Shown here in pieces: positions 17,088 through 26,472 of a DNA stretch of 64,000 nucleotides. The number at the start of each line of letters is the position of its first letter. Position 1 is the stretch's first letter. Made by a program: the position numbers and the translations under genes. Source of the stretch: Leuconostoc fallax KCTC 3537 (lineage in GTDB: Bacteria; Bacillota; Bacilli; Lactobacillales; Lactobacillaceae); contig NZ_AEIZ01000002.1 of the NCBI RefSeq assembly GCF_000165675.1, forward strand, positions 90,124-154,123, written 5' to 3'. Below the pieces are notes generated by a model. It was not told the DNA's origin. It worked only from the letters and a program-made list of their open reading frames with translations, and did not search any database.

Positions 17088-18446
17088 ATGACACACAAAA
17101 ATGAACGCCAAAAAATATTGCTCGTTGCATCCCTAATTTTCGGTATGTTCTTTGGCGCAGGGAATTTAATCTTTCCCATCCAACTTGGGCAACTTGCTGG
17201 AAGTAATTGGTTACCGGCTACATTAGGATTCTTAATTACCGGAACATTAGTGCCATTTTTAGCTATGTTGGCAATCGGTGTAACCAGTAGTAAGGGCATT
17301 TATGACATCGCCAAACCCGTTGCCCCATGGTTTGCAACTGCCTTTCTAATTCTCGTACACTTAACATTGGGGCCGTTCTTTGCAACCCCACGTACAGCTG
17401 CTACTGCCTATTCCATGGGTATTTCACAATTAATTGGTACGCAATACCAGAGTTTAGGCATGTTTGTCTTCTCATTATGTTTCTTCGTTTTAGCTTATCT
17501 TGCAACGGTTCATCGCACAAATCTTACACATTGGATTGGCAAATATTTAAATCCAATATTTCTAATTTTAATTGGTACGGTACTTGTGATTACCTTTACT
17601 TTACCAATGGGTAACTTAAATCAGCCAGTACAGGCTGCCTACAAAAACGCTGCATTCTTTCAAGGTTTTCTTGATGGCTATAATACAATGGATGGTTTAG
17701 GTTTACTTGCCTTTGCCGTCACCATCGTCTATGCCGTTAAAGGATTAGGCTTTGCTGATCATCATTTACCTAAAACACTAGCCAAAGCAGGATTAATTAG
17801 TATTATCGCCGAAGCTATTCTATATACAGGACTCGTACTAATGGGCGTTATGAGCTTAGGTCAACTCGCAATTTATCCCAATGGCGGTGAAACTTTTGCG
17901 GCAATTATCACACATTATACTGGTAGCTTCGGTAATATTTTAACAAGTATTGTCATTACATTAGCCGTATTCACTACGGCAATGGGCATCATTTCATCAT
18001 TTGCACAAGATTTACATCGGGTACTCCCGAAAGTTAGCTATGTTAACTGGTTACGCGTGACATCAATTGGCTCCTTTATCACTGCTAATGCTGGACTCAC
18101 CAACATTGTGTCCTGGGCCGTCCCCGTCCTTATGTTCTTATATCCATTAGTCCTAACCTTAATCTTATTATCTCTAACTGCTAAATATTTTAACCACTCT
18201 GCACTTGTTTATAGAATAACCATTGCTGCAGTAATTCTGCCCGCTATCATGGATGCTCTAACGCACCTTCCCTTAACGCAATCTTCTAGCATGACGCAGT
18301 TAACAACCACATACTATGCAATATTCCCTCTAGCCAATCACGGGCTTGGCTGGGTAGTCCCATGTCTGATTGGTTTCGTTCTAGCTATTATGATTCAAAA
18401 ATTAACCAATCCTATAGTAACCAAAGATGGGTCGATTACTGGATAA
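17088..18446 (+). CDS. brnQ: Branched-chain amino acid carrier BrnQ
   Basis: BrnQ is a cation-coupled symporter for Leu, Ile and Val with 12 membrane segments. The signature start is ILLVASLIFGMFFGAGNLIFPI, and TPRTAATAYSMG and TALGIISSFAQ-like segments follow. The frame opens at 17073, but the ATG at 17088 follows TTGAGGAG at the right spacing and gives 452 residues, normal for the family. Expression is probably set by the upstream attenuator. A terminator follows. Confidence 0.96.
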   Translation: MTHKNERQKILLVASLIFGMFFGAGNLIFPIQLGQLAGSNWLPATLGFLITGTLVPFLAMLAIGVTSSKGIYDIAKPVAPWFATAFLILVHLTLGPFFATPRTAATAYSMGISQLIGTQYQSLGMFVFSLCFFVLAYLATVHRTNLTHWIGKYLNPIFLILIGTVLVITFTLPMGNLNQPVQAAYKNAAFFQGFLDGYNTMDGLGLLAFAVTIVYAVKGLGFADHHLPKTLAKAGLISIIAEAILYTGLVLMGVMSLGQLAIYPNGGETFAAIITHYTGSFGNILTSIVITLAVFTTAMGIISSFAQDLHRVLPKVSYVNWLRVTSIGSFITANAGLTNIVSWAVPVLMFLYPLVLTLILLSLTAKYFNHSALVYRITIAAVILPAIMDALTHLPLTQSSSMTQLTTTYYAIFPLANHGLGWVVPCLIGFVLAIMIQKLTNPIVTKDGSITG

Positions 18447-18463
18447 CCAAAAATAATACAAAT

Positions 18464-18499
18464 AAAAGCAGCCTCCGATAGTTCAGAGGCTGCTTTTTT
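18464..18499 (+). terminator. Terminator after brnQ
   Basis: AAAAGCAGCCTC and GAGGCTGCTTTTTT form a perfect hairpin with a U tract, 18 bp after the brnQ stop. Confidence 0.9.
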
Positions 18500-18584
18500 A
18501 TACAAATTAAAACAAATAGTTCATAATGTATAAATATTCTAAAATATAAGTATATGAATATTTATACGATGGTGTATTCAGATT

Positions 18585-19575
18585 TTAATTAAAAGTAATA
18601 TGCGCTGATTGTCGCATATTTTCTAATATTTCAACTGCCTTATCGGTGAAATGCATTTGCCGCCACATTTTCTGACTCTGATTATCTTGAACCATATTGA
18701 TAAAATAATCCAATTCCGGCATCATCGTATTGGCCATTTTTGGGTAAGAGGTGCTTTGCTGATTTTGATCATCAGTTATCACTTTAATATGTTCCAAATG
18801 TGTCGGATGTTCAAGAATCACTGTCCCATGGTCACCATAAATTTCACTCTTTAATTCACTATATGTATGATTCCCAACAGAAAAATTAATCTGATAGTCA
18901 TCATAAATGAGTGTCCCGACACCAAAATAATCCGCGCCATCAGGATGATCTACAATACTTGCTTTGTAATGATAATCTAATGGTTCCCCAAACCAGCGCA
19001 AGGCATTATGCACCAAATACACGCCTAAATCATACAGGACACCTCTGGCTGCACGCCGCGGATAAAACACTTGGTAATGGCTCCTGCTTAGCAAACTGAA
19101 TTTTATTTTCATCATATGCTAAATAATTTAAATTAGCACCAATAATGTGACCAATTCCTGGTAATGCCTTTTCAACAGCATGAAATGCAGTAAAGAAAGT
19201 TTGCTTCACGGCTTCCATAAAGTATAATTGTGGGTGCTCACGTAGATAATCTTGGATTTGTTGTAATTCTTGTGATGAAATAACTGCTGGTTTTTCAACC
19301 AACACATGTTTGTTGGCTTTTAAAGCCATCATAATTTGATCAAAATGAACATGGTTAGGCGAGGCAATATAGACAACATTCATTGATGGATGGTTCAAAA
19401 AGCTTTCCAATTGATCATATACCGTAAAATCTATGCCAATATCCGCTTTAAACGCCTGCCCTGATTGCTGACGCCTTGAAAAAACAGCCACTGTTTGTGC
19501 ATGATGATGTGTTTGCGTGGCGGATATAAATTTCTTTGATATCCAATTTGTACCAATAACGCCAAAATTCAACAT
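18585..19575 (-). CDS. Gfo/Idh/MocA-family oxidoreductase (frame broken)
   Basis: The N-terminal Rossmann domain (MLNFGVIGTNWISKKFISA, then NVVYIASPNHVHFD and HVLVEKPAV) is in the first frame. The C-terminal alpha/beta domain (RRAARGVLYDLGVYLVHNALRWFGEP) is in the second. The join is around 19040-19066, at SVFYP, and needs one base removed or two added. Rejoined length is about 330 residues. The lysine in EKPAV is the usual catalytic residue. These enzymes oxidise or reduce sugars or inositols with NAD(P); the substrate is unknown. Confidence 0.85.
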
Positions 19576-19642
19576 AGTGTTTCCTCCAAAGTAGCATACA
19601 CTGACGACAATACATTTAATTTCACTTTATAAAAATAACTAT

Positions 19643-19671
19643 AAAAGAGCAACCAAATAGGCTGCTCTTTT
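19643..19671 (-). terminator. Terminator after the ACT-domain gene
   Basis: AAAAGAGCA and TGCTCTTTT form a hairpin just past the stop of the leftward ACT gene; A/T tracts flank it on both sides. Confidence 0.75.
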
Positions 19672-19676
19672 ATAAT

Positions 19677-20051
19677 TTAATCCGCTGTAATTACTGTATA
19701 ATTCGCATGTTGTAATGCTGCTACGGCATTATGATAATTTTCTTCTTTTACTAGCACATAATCTGTATTATAAGTTGAAATGGCAAATATACTAATTGAT
19801 TCGTCCGCTAATAATGATGATATTTTAGCTAAAATACCTACCAAACTAAAATCTAATACACCACTGATCTTGAAAGCGCGCCATCCATCTTCACGATTAA
19901 CAGTCTGTTCAGGTACTGCCGTTGTTGGCGCAACAACAGACAATTCGTCTTGTGTTAAACCAAGGTACAAAGGTCTAACTGACAAATCGATGTCCTTAAC
20001 GTCATGAATTTGAAAAACAGATAACGGCTCAGCCAATACAACAAGTTCCAT
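19677..20051 (-). CDS. ACT-domain protein (CASTOR-like pair of ACT folds) under a ykkC riboswitch
   Basis: The 124-residue protein begins MELVVLAEPLSVFQIHDVKDI and has a C-terminal ACT domain with GVLDFSLVGILAKISSLLADESISIFAISTYNTDYVLV. This two-part architecture is the small ACT_7/CASTOR-like family, which binds amino acids. No catalytic domain is attached, so it is probably a sensor or a regulatory subunit. The gene has AGGAGGAAATT in front and is preceded by an intrinsic terminator belonging to the riboswitch. It appears to be the only gene under that RNA. Confidence 0.85.
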   Translation of the reverse strand: MELVVLAEPLSVFQIHDVKDIDLSVRPLYLGLTQDELSVVAPTTAVPEQTVNREDGWRAFKISGVLDFSLVGILAKISSLLADESISIFAISTYNTDYVLVKEENYHNAVAALQHANYTVITAD

Positions 20052-20061
20052 AATTTCCTCC

Positions 20062-20200
20062 TAATATAAAAAGCCCGAGACATACTCCAATTAAGAAATA
20101 TCTCCCAGGCTTTTATCCTTCCGTGGCTACAATACAATCATATTGTAGGCTTTCTCTTGGACCAGACCTATGAATAGCGGAACCCTAGAAAGCTAGTAAA
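20062..20200 (-). promoter_or_regulatory. ykkC-family riboswitch with intrinsic terminator
   Basis: On the minus strand the signature pieces occur in order: CTAGGGTTCCG (about 20177-20187), GGTCTGGTCC, AGAGAAAGCC, then ACGGAAGGATAAAAGCCTGGGAGA. P1 is GCTTTCT/AGAAAGC (20187-20193 with 20149-20155). A perfect 8-bp hairpin (20127-20148) lies between. The 3' conserved segment is also the left arm of a terminator ending GGGCTTTTTAT, so ligand binding should prevent termination and turn the ACT gene on. ykkC RNAs include guanidine-I, ppGpp, PRPP and nucleoside-diphosphate classes; I cannot assign the subtype by eye. Confidence 0.85.
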
Positions 20201-20203
20201 GCA

Positions 20204-20232
20204 ATTGTACCTAATAATATTAAGGTGGTCAA
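20204..20232 (-). promoter_or_regulatory. Promoter of the riboswitch-ACT gene
   Basis: TTGACC and TACAAT on the minus strand are 17 bp apart and lie directly upstream of the aptamer. Confidence 0.75.
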
Positions 20233-20255
20233 TATTTTACCATGAAATCACACAT

Positions 20256-21040
20256 TTATAATTGAATGCCATTTTTAAATAATTTCTTATACAATTCAAG
20301 TTCATCTTGCCCTTTTTTACTCGTTAAAAATTTAATATAACGTTTGTCATGGTTTTCACGCAATAAATTTTTTGTTCGAGTGTCCGAATTAACTGACGCC
20401 CAATTCCCTCATAACCTGTATAGAACTTAATATTATTTTTCTGTGCCAAATACGTTTCAATGAGCGGTTGGATAAATGGATAATGTGTACAGCCCAAAAC
20501 AACAGCGCTAAACGACCTATTTTGAATATCCTTAAATAAATCAATCAGTAATGCTTTAATATCGGTTAATCGCTTATCACCTTGCTCAATCAAATCTGCT
20601 AATCCAGGGCAGGGTAATACTGTAATATGATGATTCTCTTGATATTGGTCCAGTTGCGTTTGGAACTTTGGTAGGCTTAGTGTCAAGGCTGTTCCTAAAA
20701 CTAAAATATCCTGATGACCATCATCAACCGCTTCTTTTAATGCTGGTTCAATCCCAATAATTGGTACATTCGGATAATGGTCAACTAACCATGGTTTGGC
20801 AGAACTTGTCGCAGTATTACAAGCAATAACAATTGCTTTCACGTTTTGCGCCAAAAGCGTGTCCACAACTTTTTGTGATAGATCAACCACCTGTCCTGCT
20901 GTTTTACTGCCATATGGTGCATGTAATGAATCCCCAAAGAATATAAAATCTTCATTAGGAAGCATTTGTGTCAGTACCCTTAATGTACTAATACCACCCA
21001 CACCTGAATCAAAAACCCCAATTGGTTGTTTAGATAACAT
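20256..21040 (-). CDS. murI: Glutamate racemase (frame broken near end)
   Basis: MurI converts L- to D-glutamate for peptidoglycan. Seen: GVFDSGVGGISTLR near the start, the catalytic Cys motifs ACNTATSSA and LGCTHYPF. As read the frame ends at 20324 with unrelated residues; one more base in the T6 run at 20368-20373 restores EQKNLLRENHDKRYIKF and a C-terminus ending KNGIQL at 20256. Rejoined length is about 261 residues, normal for the family. The ATG at 21040 follows GGGGGAAATCAG and is preferred to the one at 21058. Confidence 0.93.
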
Positions 21041-21062
21041 CTGATTTCCCCCGTTCATTATA

Positions 21063-21736
21063 TTATGACGCTACTTGAGATAAATAATCTAATATCTGAA
21101 ATAATATTTTTTGTTTATTGCCGATGGCGTCGTCGCTAATATGTCTGCGACACTTTGTTCTAATTTTGAGTTTTCAACAAATGCAGCATCATTTTTAATG
21201 ATGTTCTGCAGTGTTTCTAATGTCGTCTCCAAGTGGAACTGTAAGCCAATAGCATTCTTCAACATGAATCCTTGGTTTTCCCACAAATCACTGGTAAAAA
21301 GCCGTTGAGCACCCTCAGGCAACGTGAAACCTTCACCATGCCAATGCAAAGCAGTACAATGAACAGCTTCAGAAAACAATGGCTGTATCGCTGCTGAACT
21401 AGTGACACTTGCCCAACCCACTTCCTTGGGTGTTGCTACAATGCGGCCACCATAAGCTTTTGCTAATTGTTGAGCACCCAAGCAAATACCCAGCATTGGT
21501 TTATTTTGATCCACTACTTCTTTAATCAAGCGGCGTTCTTCAAATAACCATGATATATCATCATCTGCGCTCATCGGTCCACCTAAAACAATTAGCAAAT
21601 CAAAGTCCTGAATCCTAGGTAACTTTTGCTGTTTAAAAATCTCAATTATATTAACATCATGCTGATGAAATTGCGCCCACTCCGCTATTAAACCTGGTTT
21701 TTCAAATGCGACATGCTGAATAATACTTATTTTCAT
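21063..21736 (-). CDS. Class-I glutamine amidotransferase-like protein (frame broken at end)
   Basis: This stand-alone GATase-1 domain resembles YfeJ/GuaA-N-like proteins. The nucleophile is in GICLGAQQLA, the His-Glu pair in LQFHLET, and the oxyanion region in LIVLGGPMSADD. It is not fused to a synthetase. A T6 run at 21107-21112 breaks the last codons: one more base gives NKKILFQILDYLSQVAS ending at 21063 and about 224 residues. It lies 22 bp upstream of murI on the same strand. Natural substrate unknown. Confidence 0.85.
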
Positions 21737-21887
21737 TTTTTTAATTAACTCCCTATAGGTATTTTACAGCTTACGGCGTTAAATTGTACTCAATCATAAT
21801 GGTACCTAATGTTGCGTTTGGATATATTGAACTTGATTGTTAAAAATTAGTAATTGTGTTCTGGCCAACGTAATGCGTTTTTCTGAG

Positions 21888-21909
21888 TAATGTTTCACGT
21901 GAAACATTA
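21888..21909. promoter_or_regulatory. parS chromosome-partitioning site
   Basis: TGTTTCACGTGAAACA at 21891-21906 is a perfect match to the ParB site and is extended to a 22-bp palindrome. It lies between the amidotransferase and the exporter gene, partly next to the stop codon of the latter. Confidence 0.9.
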
Positions 21910-22830
21910 TGCGCGCCGTTTTAAAAATTTTTCAACGATACGTTCCACCGGTAAGCTAATCAAAATAATTGTTGAGAGAATGAGGCACACACCAATCATT
22001 TGAACAGGTAATAATTGCACACCCAGCAAAGTAACAGAAATCAACGTAGCCGTGAGCGGCTCAATAATTCCTAGCAAACTTGCGGTTGTTGGTGCGAGAT
22101 GACATAGGCTCAAAACGTATAAAGCATAGGGCACTAAAGTACCACCAATGATGATAAAGCCAATCATTGACCAATCAATCACTTGTAAATTATTTGGTAT
22201 ATGCCACAGCGGTTGTATCAAATTTTCAGCAATACCACCGATTAATAATCCCCAAGCGACAACTAGCAATGCGTGATGTTGCTGAAGTAATGGTCGTGGT
22301 ATTAAAGTATATGCTGCTACACCAAATGCTGATATAATACCCCAAAAAAGAGCTTGAGTTGTCACTTTTAAATGTCCAATATCACCATTGGTCACCAATA
22401 AAAAGACACCAATTAAAGCAATAATAATCGATACAGTATCCATTCGTACTGGTAATTTTCGATAAAATATACTCAATAAAATAATAATAATAGTGGGTCC
22501 CAACGATTGTAAAATAGTTGCCATCGCTGCATTACCAAAATAAACAGATAAGAAAAAACTCGATTGTGCTAATAAAACACCGATAACGCCAAATAAAATA
22601 ATCAATATAGCATCAGCCTTACGATACCATATGCTAAAAATTGAACCACCGAATTTACACGCTAAAACAAGGATTAATAATAGACCAGACCAAAACATAC
22701 GCATGCCAACTAACCATTCAGGCACCATATTAATACGTTGAAACAACACACTCGCTAAGATGCCACTGATACCAAATAATATTGCGCTTAGACCACCGAA
22801 TATAATATTTACATGCTTTCTTTCCAACAA
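21907..22830 (-). CDS. EamA/DMT-family transporter
   Basis: The protein has ten membrane segments in two EamA repeats (first: IIFGGLSAILFGISGILASVLFQ; second: GIISAFGVAAYTLIPRP, then LAPTTASLLGIIEPLTA, the classic EamA ending). DMT proteins usually export amino acids or other metabolites. The frame is open from 22935, but a TTG at 22830 has AGGGGGACAG at the right distance and gives 307 residues, the normal length. The neighbours give no clue to substrate. Confidence 0.88.
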   Translation of the reverse strand: MLERKHVNIIFGGLSAILFGISGILASVLFQRINMVPEWLVGMRMFWSGLLLILVLACKFGGSIFSIWYRKADAILIILFGVIGVLLAQSSFFLSVYFGNAAMATILQSLGPTIIIILLSIFYRKLPVRMDTVSIIIALIGVFLLVTNGDIGHLKVTTQALFWGIISAFGVAAYTLIPRPLLQQHHALLVVAWGLLIGGIAENLIQPLWHIPNNLQVIDWSMIGFIIIGGTLVPYALYVLSLCHLAPTTASLLGIIEPLTATLISVTLLGVQLLPVQMIGVCLILSTIILISLPVERIVEKFLKRRA

Positions 22831-22970
22831 AATCTGTCCCCCTAAAAAGAATCTCCGGTATAATCTAACGCATTTAGAACAAAATGACAATAAAATTAAC
22901 AAAAAATTATTTTTTGAAATAATTTTGCAAACCATAATAAAAAGAACCCTTTCGGATTCTTTGTTTTAAT

Positions 22971-23219
22971 TTACGCTGATTCAATAATTGCGTGCCTAAA
23001 TTTGTCGACCAAAATAAGTTTGCTTTTTGGTATCTGTGCTTGAGATCGTACAAAATCCATAATTTTTAATGCATTCTCACTTGAAATTGCACCATCACTA
23101 ATTGGTTCTGATAATGATAAATGCATAATCGCTTTATCAAAAATTTGGACACCTAAATACTCCCCCAATAAGGCTTTTAGATTATCTAATATTACGCTAA
23201 TTGCAATACGTTTAGACAT
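22971..23219 (-). CDS. Hypothetical protein of 82 residues
   Basis: The ATG at 23219 follows AGGAGGATAGTT, a strong ribosome binding site; the longer frame to 23288 has none. The product is mostly alpha-helical and neutral, with MSKRIAISVILDNLKALLGEY at the N-terminus and an EPISDGAISSENALKIMDFVR middle. Its size and helicity resemble small bacteriocin-immunity proteins, but no signature is present and no bacteriocin gene is nearby. Function unknown. Confidence 0.65.
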   Translation of the reverse strand: MSKRIAISVILDNLKALLGEYLGVQIFDKAIMHLSLSEPISDGAISSENALKIMDFVRSQAQIPKSKLILVDKFRHAIIESA

Positions 23220-23305
23220 AACTATCCTCCTACAACCTATAGCATAAGCCCACAAAATTAAACTCAGTTTAAATGTTCTCTCGTACACAAAAATAGTGAT
23301 GCAGG

Positions 23306-23638
23306 TTAAGGTTTAATGTAGCTAAAGCCCTCTGTTTGTTTCATAGCCAACTCGACAACACCAGCAGGTACAATTCTGACACCTTGTTGTAAATCGGTAT
23401 GCGTTATCTGACGTTGCCGCATGGCATTCTGACACACAGCAACATCAATACCATTATTTACCAATTGCTCAAGATTAATGGCGTCTCCAGTAACAGCCTG
23501 CTCAACAGCCTCACCATTAATTAACAACTCAATTGTTCCTTTATCAGCATGTTGTTTTTGCCATTCAGAAAAATTTTTAATATTAGCTAACGCTGTCTGC
23601 CATCGATTAGTTTCATCAATATGAAAAATAACATTCAT
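23306..23638 (-). CDS. DsrE-family protein
   Basis: The 110-residue protein opens MNVIFHIDETNRWQTALANIKN and has ELLINGEAVEQAV and GIDVAVCQNAMRQR, matching small DsrE/DsrF-like proteins. The single Cys in VCQNAM is at the position of the sulfur-carrying cysteine in some family members. The role in this organism is not known. A good ribosome binding site (AGGAGG) precedes it. Confidence 0.8.
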   Translation of the reverse strand: MNVIFHIDETNRWQTALANIKNFSEWQKQHADKGTIELLINGEAVEQAVTGDAINLEQLVNNGIDVAVCQNAMRQRQITHTDLQQGVRIVPAGVVELAMKQTEGFSYIKP

Positions 23639-23686
23639 CGTAAAGCACCTCCTTTAGCTCACATTATAATCTAAATATGGCTGATA

Positions 23687-23973
23687 TTAGCCCAAGATGT
23701 TTTGAAAATCTGCTGCCCATTTTGAGGGGATGAATGTTGTGACAGTATACGTTGCAATTTCATTTATAAAAAAGGATCTTCATGATAAATACTTGTTATA
23801 GTTTCAAGAGACTCTCCCTTAGCAAGGATTACACCACCTACGCGAGGATCTTTACGACCTGACATCATAAAATGCCCAGATTCATAATATTTTTCCAAAT
23901 ATTGAATATGATCTGGTAAATATTTTTCCACCTCTGATAATGGTTTAGTATAAGTCAAATCAATAATAAACAT
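23687..23973 (-). CDS. YCII-family protein (frame broken)
   Basis: The YCII core is clear: MFIIDLTYTKPLSEVEKYLPDHIQYLEKYY, the conserved SGHFMMSGRKDPRVGG with its His-Asp type pocket, and a final EDPFF strand. The frame stops early at 23764; one more base in the A6 run at 23768-23773 adds INEIATYTVTTFIPSKW and gives 95 residues, the normal family length. Function of the family is mostly unknown. Confidence 0.85.
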
Positions 23974-24178
23974 TGCATACCCCTTGTCTGTATTCGAAAT
24001 AGTTATAGTGAAGATAATATAACCAAATGGTCCTTGCTTGTCAATGATTAAACGACATTATCATCTTAAGCACAATATTTTATGCATATTGAGCATCTCT
24101 GTGTGAAATATAATATCTGATTTGTATACTAAGTACAGCGACGGATTAATCAATAAAAATGTGAAAGGACGTAACGTC

Positions 24179-24816
24179 ATGCAACATTTAGAAAAACAAA
24201 AATTGTTATCGCTGGTGGTACGGGATTCGTAGGCCAGGGTATCATTAAAGCACTTTCACCTGATTTATTTGATATACACAGTTTATCTCGACATGGCTTT
24301 AAACCAGGATTGATAGACCATGCCACCTATCATGCTGTTGATTTAAGCCAGCCGGATCAGTGGCAACATATTGCTGCTAATGCTGACTGGGTTATCGATG
24401 CTGTGGGAATATTATTACCCAATCCAATCAAAAAGCAAAATTACCATAATAGTAGTTACCAGCCAGCTAAAAATATAATTGATGTCCTCATTCGAGAGCC
24501 AAAACCAAAGTTCCTGTTTATCTCAGCCAACAGTGGTCCCTTCTTTATGAAACCATATTTAAATGCTAAGTATGCTGTTGAAAAGGAGATGACAGAGCGC
24601 CTACCAAATCGATCATATAGTGTTTATCCTGGTATTATCTTTGATAAAGCACGTAAAAGTTCTTATATTCCTGGTATTATTTTGGCACATCTTACCTGGA
24701 TAAATTACTTTAAACAACTCCGCCCAGTTTCCCGAGATTTTTTTGCCCAAGAAATTTGTCATATCGTATTAAACAAGCAGAGTGTGCTCATGCACCGAAC
24801 TGTTCACCGTGAATAA
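24179..24816 (+). CDS. NAD(P)-binding SDR/epimerase-like protein (frame broken near start)
   Basis: The ATG at 24179 has AAAGGAC upstream. After eight codons the frame stops; one more base in the A5 run at 24192-24196 gives KTKIVIAGGTGFVGQGIIKAL, an atypical-SDR GGxGxxG Rossmann start. Later ADWVIDAVGILLPN and KFLFISANSGPF match the NmrA/complex-I-39-kDa-like group. No catalytic YxxxK is evident (there is NAKYAVEKEM, which may serve). Rejoined length about 212 residues. Possible quinone- or lipid-related oxidoreductase; not certain. Confidence 0.75.
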
Positions 24817-24839
24817 TAATTCAGCATGCGATGCCAGAC

Positions 24840-24871
24840 AAACACATAACACGCAATCGTTATGTGCTTGT
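24840..24871. terminator. Hairpin between convergent genes
   Basis: CACATAAC and GTTATGTG form an 8-bp stem with an 8-base loop between convergent genes. The U tracts are weak, so terminator activity is only probable. Confidence 0.45.
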
Positions 24872-24901
24872 ATTAAAGTCTTATAAAGACACCATTTCGT
24901 T

Positions 24902-25396
24902 CTATATATATCGGCTAACATCTGAAATAATGCGATGACATAAACTATCCACACTATTTTCATTTAATATAATATCTGACTTATTCAAATAATCTTCATT
25001 ACGCCACCATTTTTTCAAAGTTTCCACACTAAACGGGTGCGCTTTCCAAGCATTGTACTTAATAGTATCTTCGAATGAAACATTCAAATAATATCTAAAA
25101 TTAGCCTCTGCAAATTGTTTACTGGCATCCAATATCATTTCACCATATACATCTTTACGCAAAATGCCTTCAAGTATAACGACTTTGCAATGATTAAAGC
25201 CATATTTAATGAGCACTTCAATCATCCCAACTGCGGGTGTCCCCACATCATCACCTGCATGAAGTATTTCGCGACGAATCGTATCCTGATGTAATAAAAG
25301 ACAATGATTGTAGCCAAAATATTGTTGCAATTTATTAGCCAATGCTGTTTTTCCACTAGCAGAATTACCACGAATCACAATAAAAATTGGCATCAT
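24902..25396 (-). CDS. P-loop kinase-like protein (zeta-toxin / CPT-like)
   Basis: The Walker A GNSASGKTALANKL is at the N-terminus of this 164-residue protein, followed by LLLHQDTIRREILHAGDD and a VVILEGILRKDVYGEM strand with an acidic Walker-B-like position. This is the small phosphotransferase fold seen in zeta toxins and antibiotic kinases. No antitoxin gene lies next to it, so a housekeeping or resistance role is as likely as toxicity. Its ATG overlaps the mepB stop. Confidence 0.8.
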   Translation of the reverse strand: MMPIFIVIRGNSASGKTALANKLQQYFGYNHCLLLHQDTIRREILHAGDDVGTPAVGMIEVLIKYGFNHCKVVILEGILRKDVYGEMILDASKQFAEANFRYYLNVSFEDTIKYNAWKAHPFSVETLKKWWRNEDYLNKSDIILNENSVDSLCHRIISDVSRYI

Positions 25397-25943
25397 TTAT
25401 TTCCTTCTAATCGTGAATAGTCTAATGGCATCTCTCGTTTAGTTGAATAATCAGTACAAATACAATAATTTTTTATCTTATCCATCGCCATATCTGTTGA
25501 CAAATCTATAAAATATTCTTGTTGCCATCGTTGCGTATTTAGGGCAGTTTTATTCAATGTATTAACCCAAGTTGGGTAAACTCTAAATGCCATTTTTCCC
25601 TTAGATGTTGGTGATCTTAATATTTTTTATTTTCCAAAATGTCTTTTGGAAATATAAATTGTCCTTTTTTATCATTATCGATAACAGTAATCATCAGTAA
25701 ATCTGGACTATCTTGATAGTCAAAAGGCTTATTATTATCGTGATTATCTTTTTCCCATGCTACTACAAAATAGCCTGCCTTTGTTGGCGTTTTCTTAGCC
25801 AAACGGCTGCGCACACTTATGTTATTAATCAGAAATGTTAAACTTTCATATTCACTATTATATGGTTCTGAAGTTACACATGTCACATCCTGATTTTGGA
25901 CTTGACTAATGACCTGTCTAACGAGATTCAGTGATTTTTTCAT
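25393..25943 (-). CDS. mepB: MepB family protein (frame broken)
   Basis: The first part (MKKSLNLVRQ, then YNSEYESLTFLINNISVRSRLAKKTPTKAGYF and DLLMITVIDNDKKGQFIFPKDIL) and the second part (GKMAFRVYPTWVNTLNKTALNTQRWQQEYFIDL) are the two halves of a MepB protein. They join when the T6 run at 25623-25628 gains one base, giving about 183 residues. MepB is encoded with the MepA multidrug pump in staphylococci, but its function is unknown. The ATG at 25943 follows AAAGGAAACACAT. It is followed immediately by the kinase gene. Confidence 0.85.
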
Positions 25944-26153
25944 ATGTGTTTCCTTTTCATATATCATATTAAAACGTGTATCCATCATACAATATAAATA
26001 GCACGCTTCATCTACAACGATTAACTTTAAATGCCGCATGTTGTTTGATATGATAATTTTGATAATTTAGTTTCAAAGTTACAATGAAAATCGACAGGTT
26101 CAATTCAGACGTCATTTTCATAACAGCCGTAGAACTATCATATTTATTTTGAC

Positions 26154-26197
26154 AAAAAAAGCGCCACATCAAGGTTTTAAAAACCTTATGCAACGCC
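26154..26197 (-). terminator. Terminator of the tRNA-Ser gene
   Basis: AAGGTTTT/AAAACCTT forms the core of a long hairpin that ends GGCGCTTTTTTT on the minus strand, directly after the tRNA. Confidence 0.8.
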
Positions 26198-26210
26198 ATG
26201 AAATGCTAAA

Positions 26211-26298
26211 TGGAGAAGAAGGGATTCGAACCCTCGCACGCTTTAACACGTCTACACCCTTAGCAAGGGCGCCTCTTCAGCCGCTTGAGTACTTCTCC
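26211..26298 (-). tRNA. tRNA-Ser (anticodon GCU)
   Basis: On the minus strand the acceptor arms GGAGAAG/CTTCTCC pair over seven bases, the T arm is GAGGG-TTCGAAT-CCCTT, and a long variable arm (class II) follows an anticodon loop TTGCTAA with CGCCC/GGGTG stem. The anticodon GCT reads Ser codons AGC and AGU. The CCA end is not encoded. The base after the acceptor stem is A where bacterial tRNA-Ser normally has G. Confidence 0.95.
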
Positions 26299-26472
26299 AA
26301 AGCAATAATAATCATACCAAATTAAACCTTGCTTAGCAACTATTTTCTAACAATTGGTCAATTTTAACAATATTTCATCACGAGATGACACTGGGTCTTT
26401 TATCATAGCCCTTTTCCCGATATAATAATGAAAGATAATCAAGCTTCAATAATTGTAGGAATGGTTGAGAAA

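Noticed and set aside
24769..24963. 64-residue leftward frame MKIVWIVYVIALFQ
   Set aside because: It overlaps the ends of two better genes, has no ribosome binding site, and lies across the hairpin between convergent genes.
24902..25943. mepB and the P-loop kinase as a toxin-antitoxin pair
   Set aside because: MepB is not a known antitoxin, and the order and overlap are those of ordinary operon genes.
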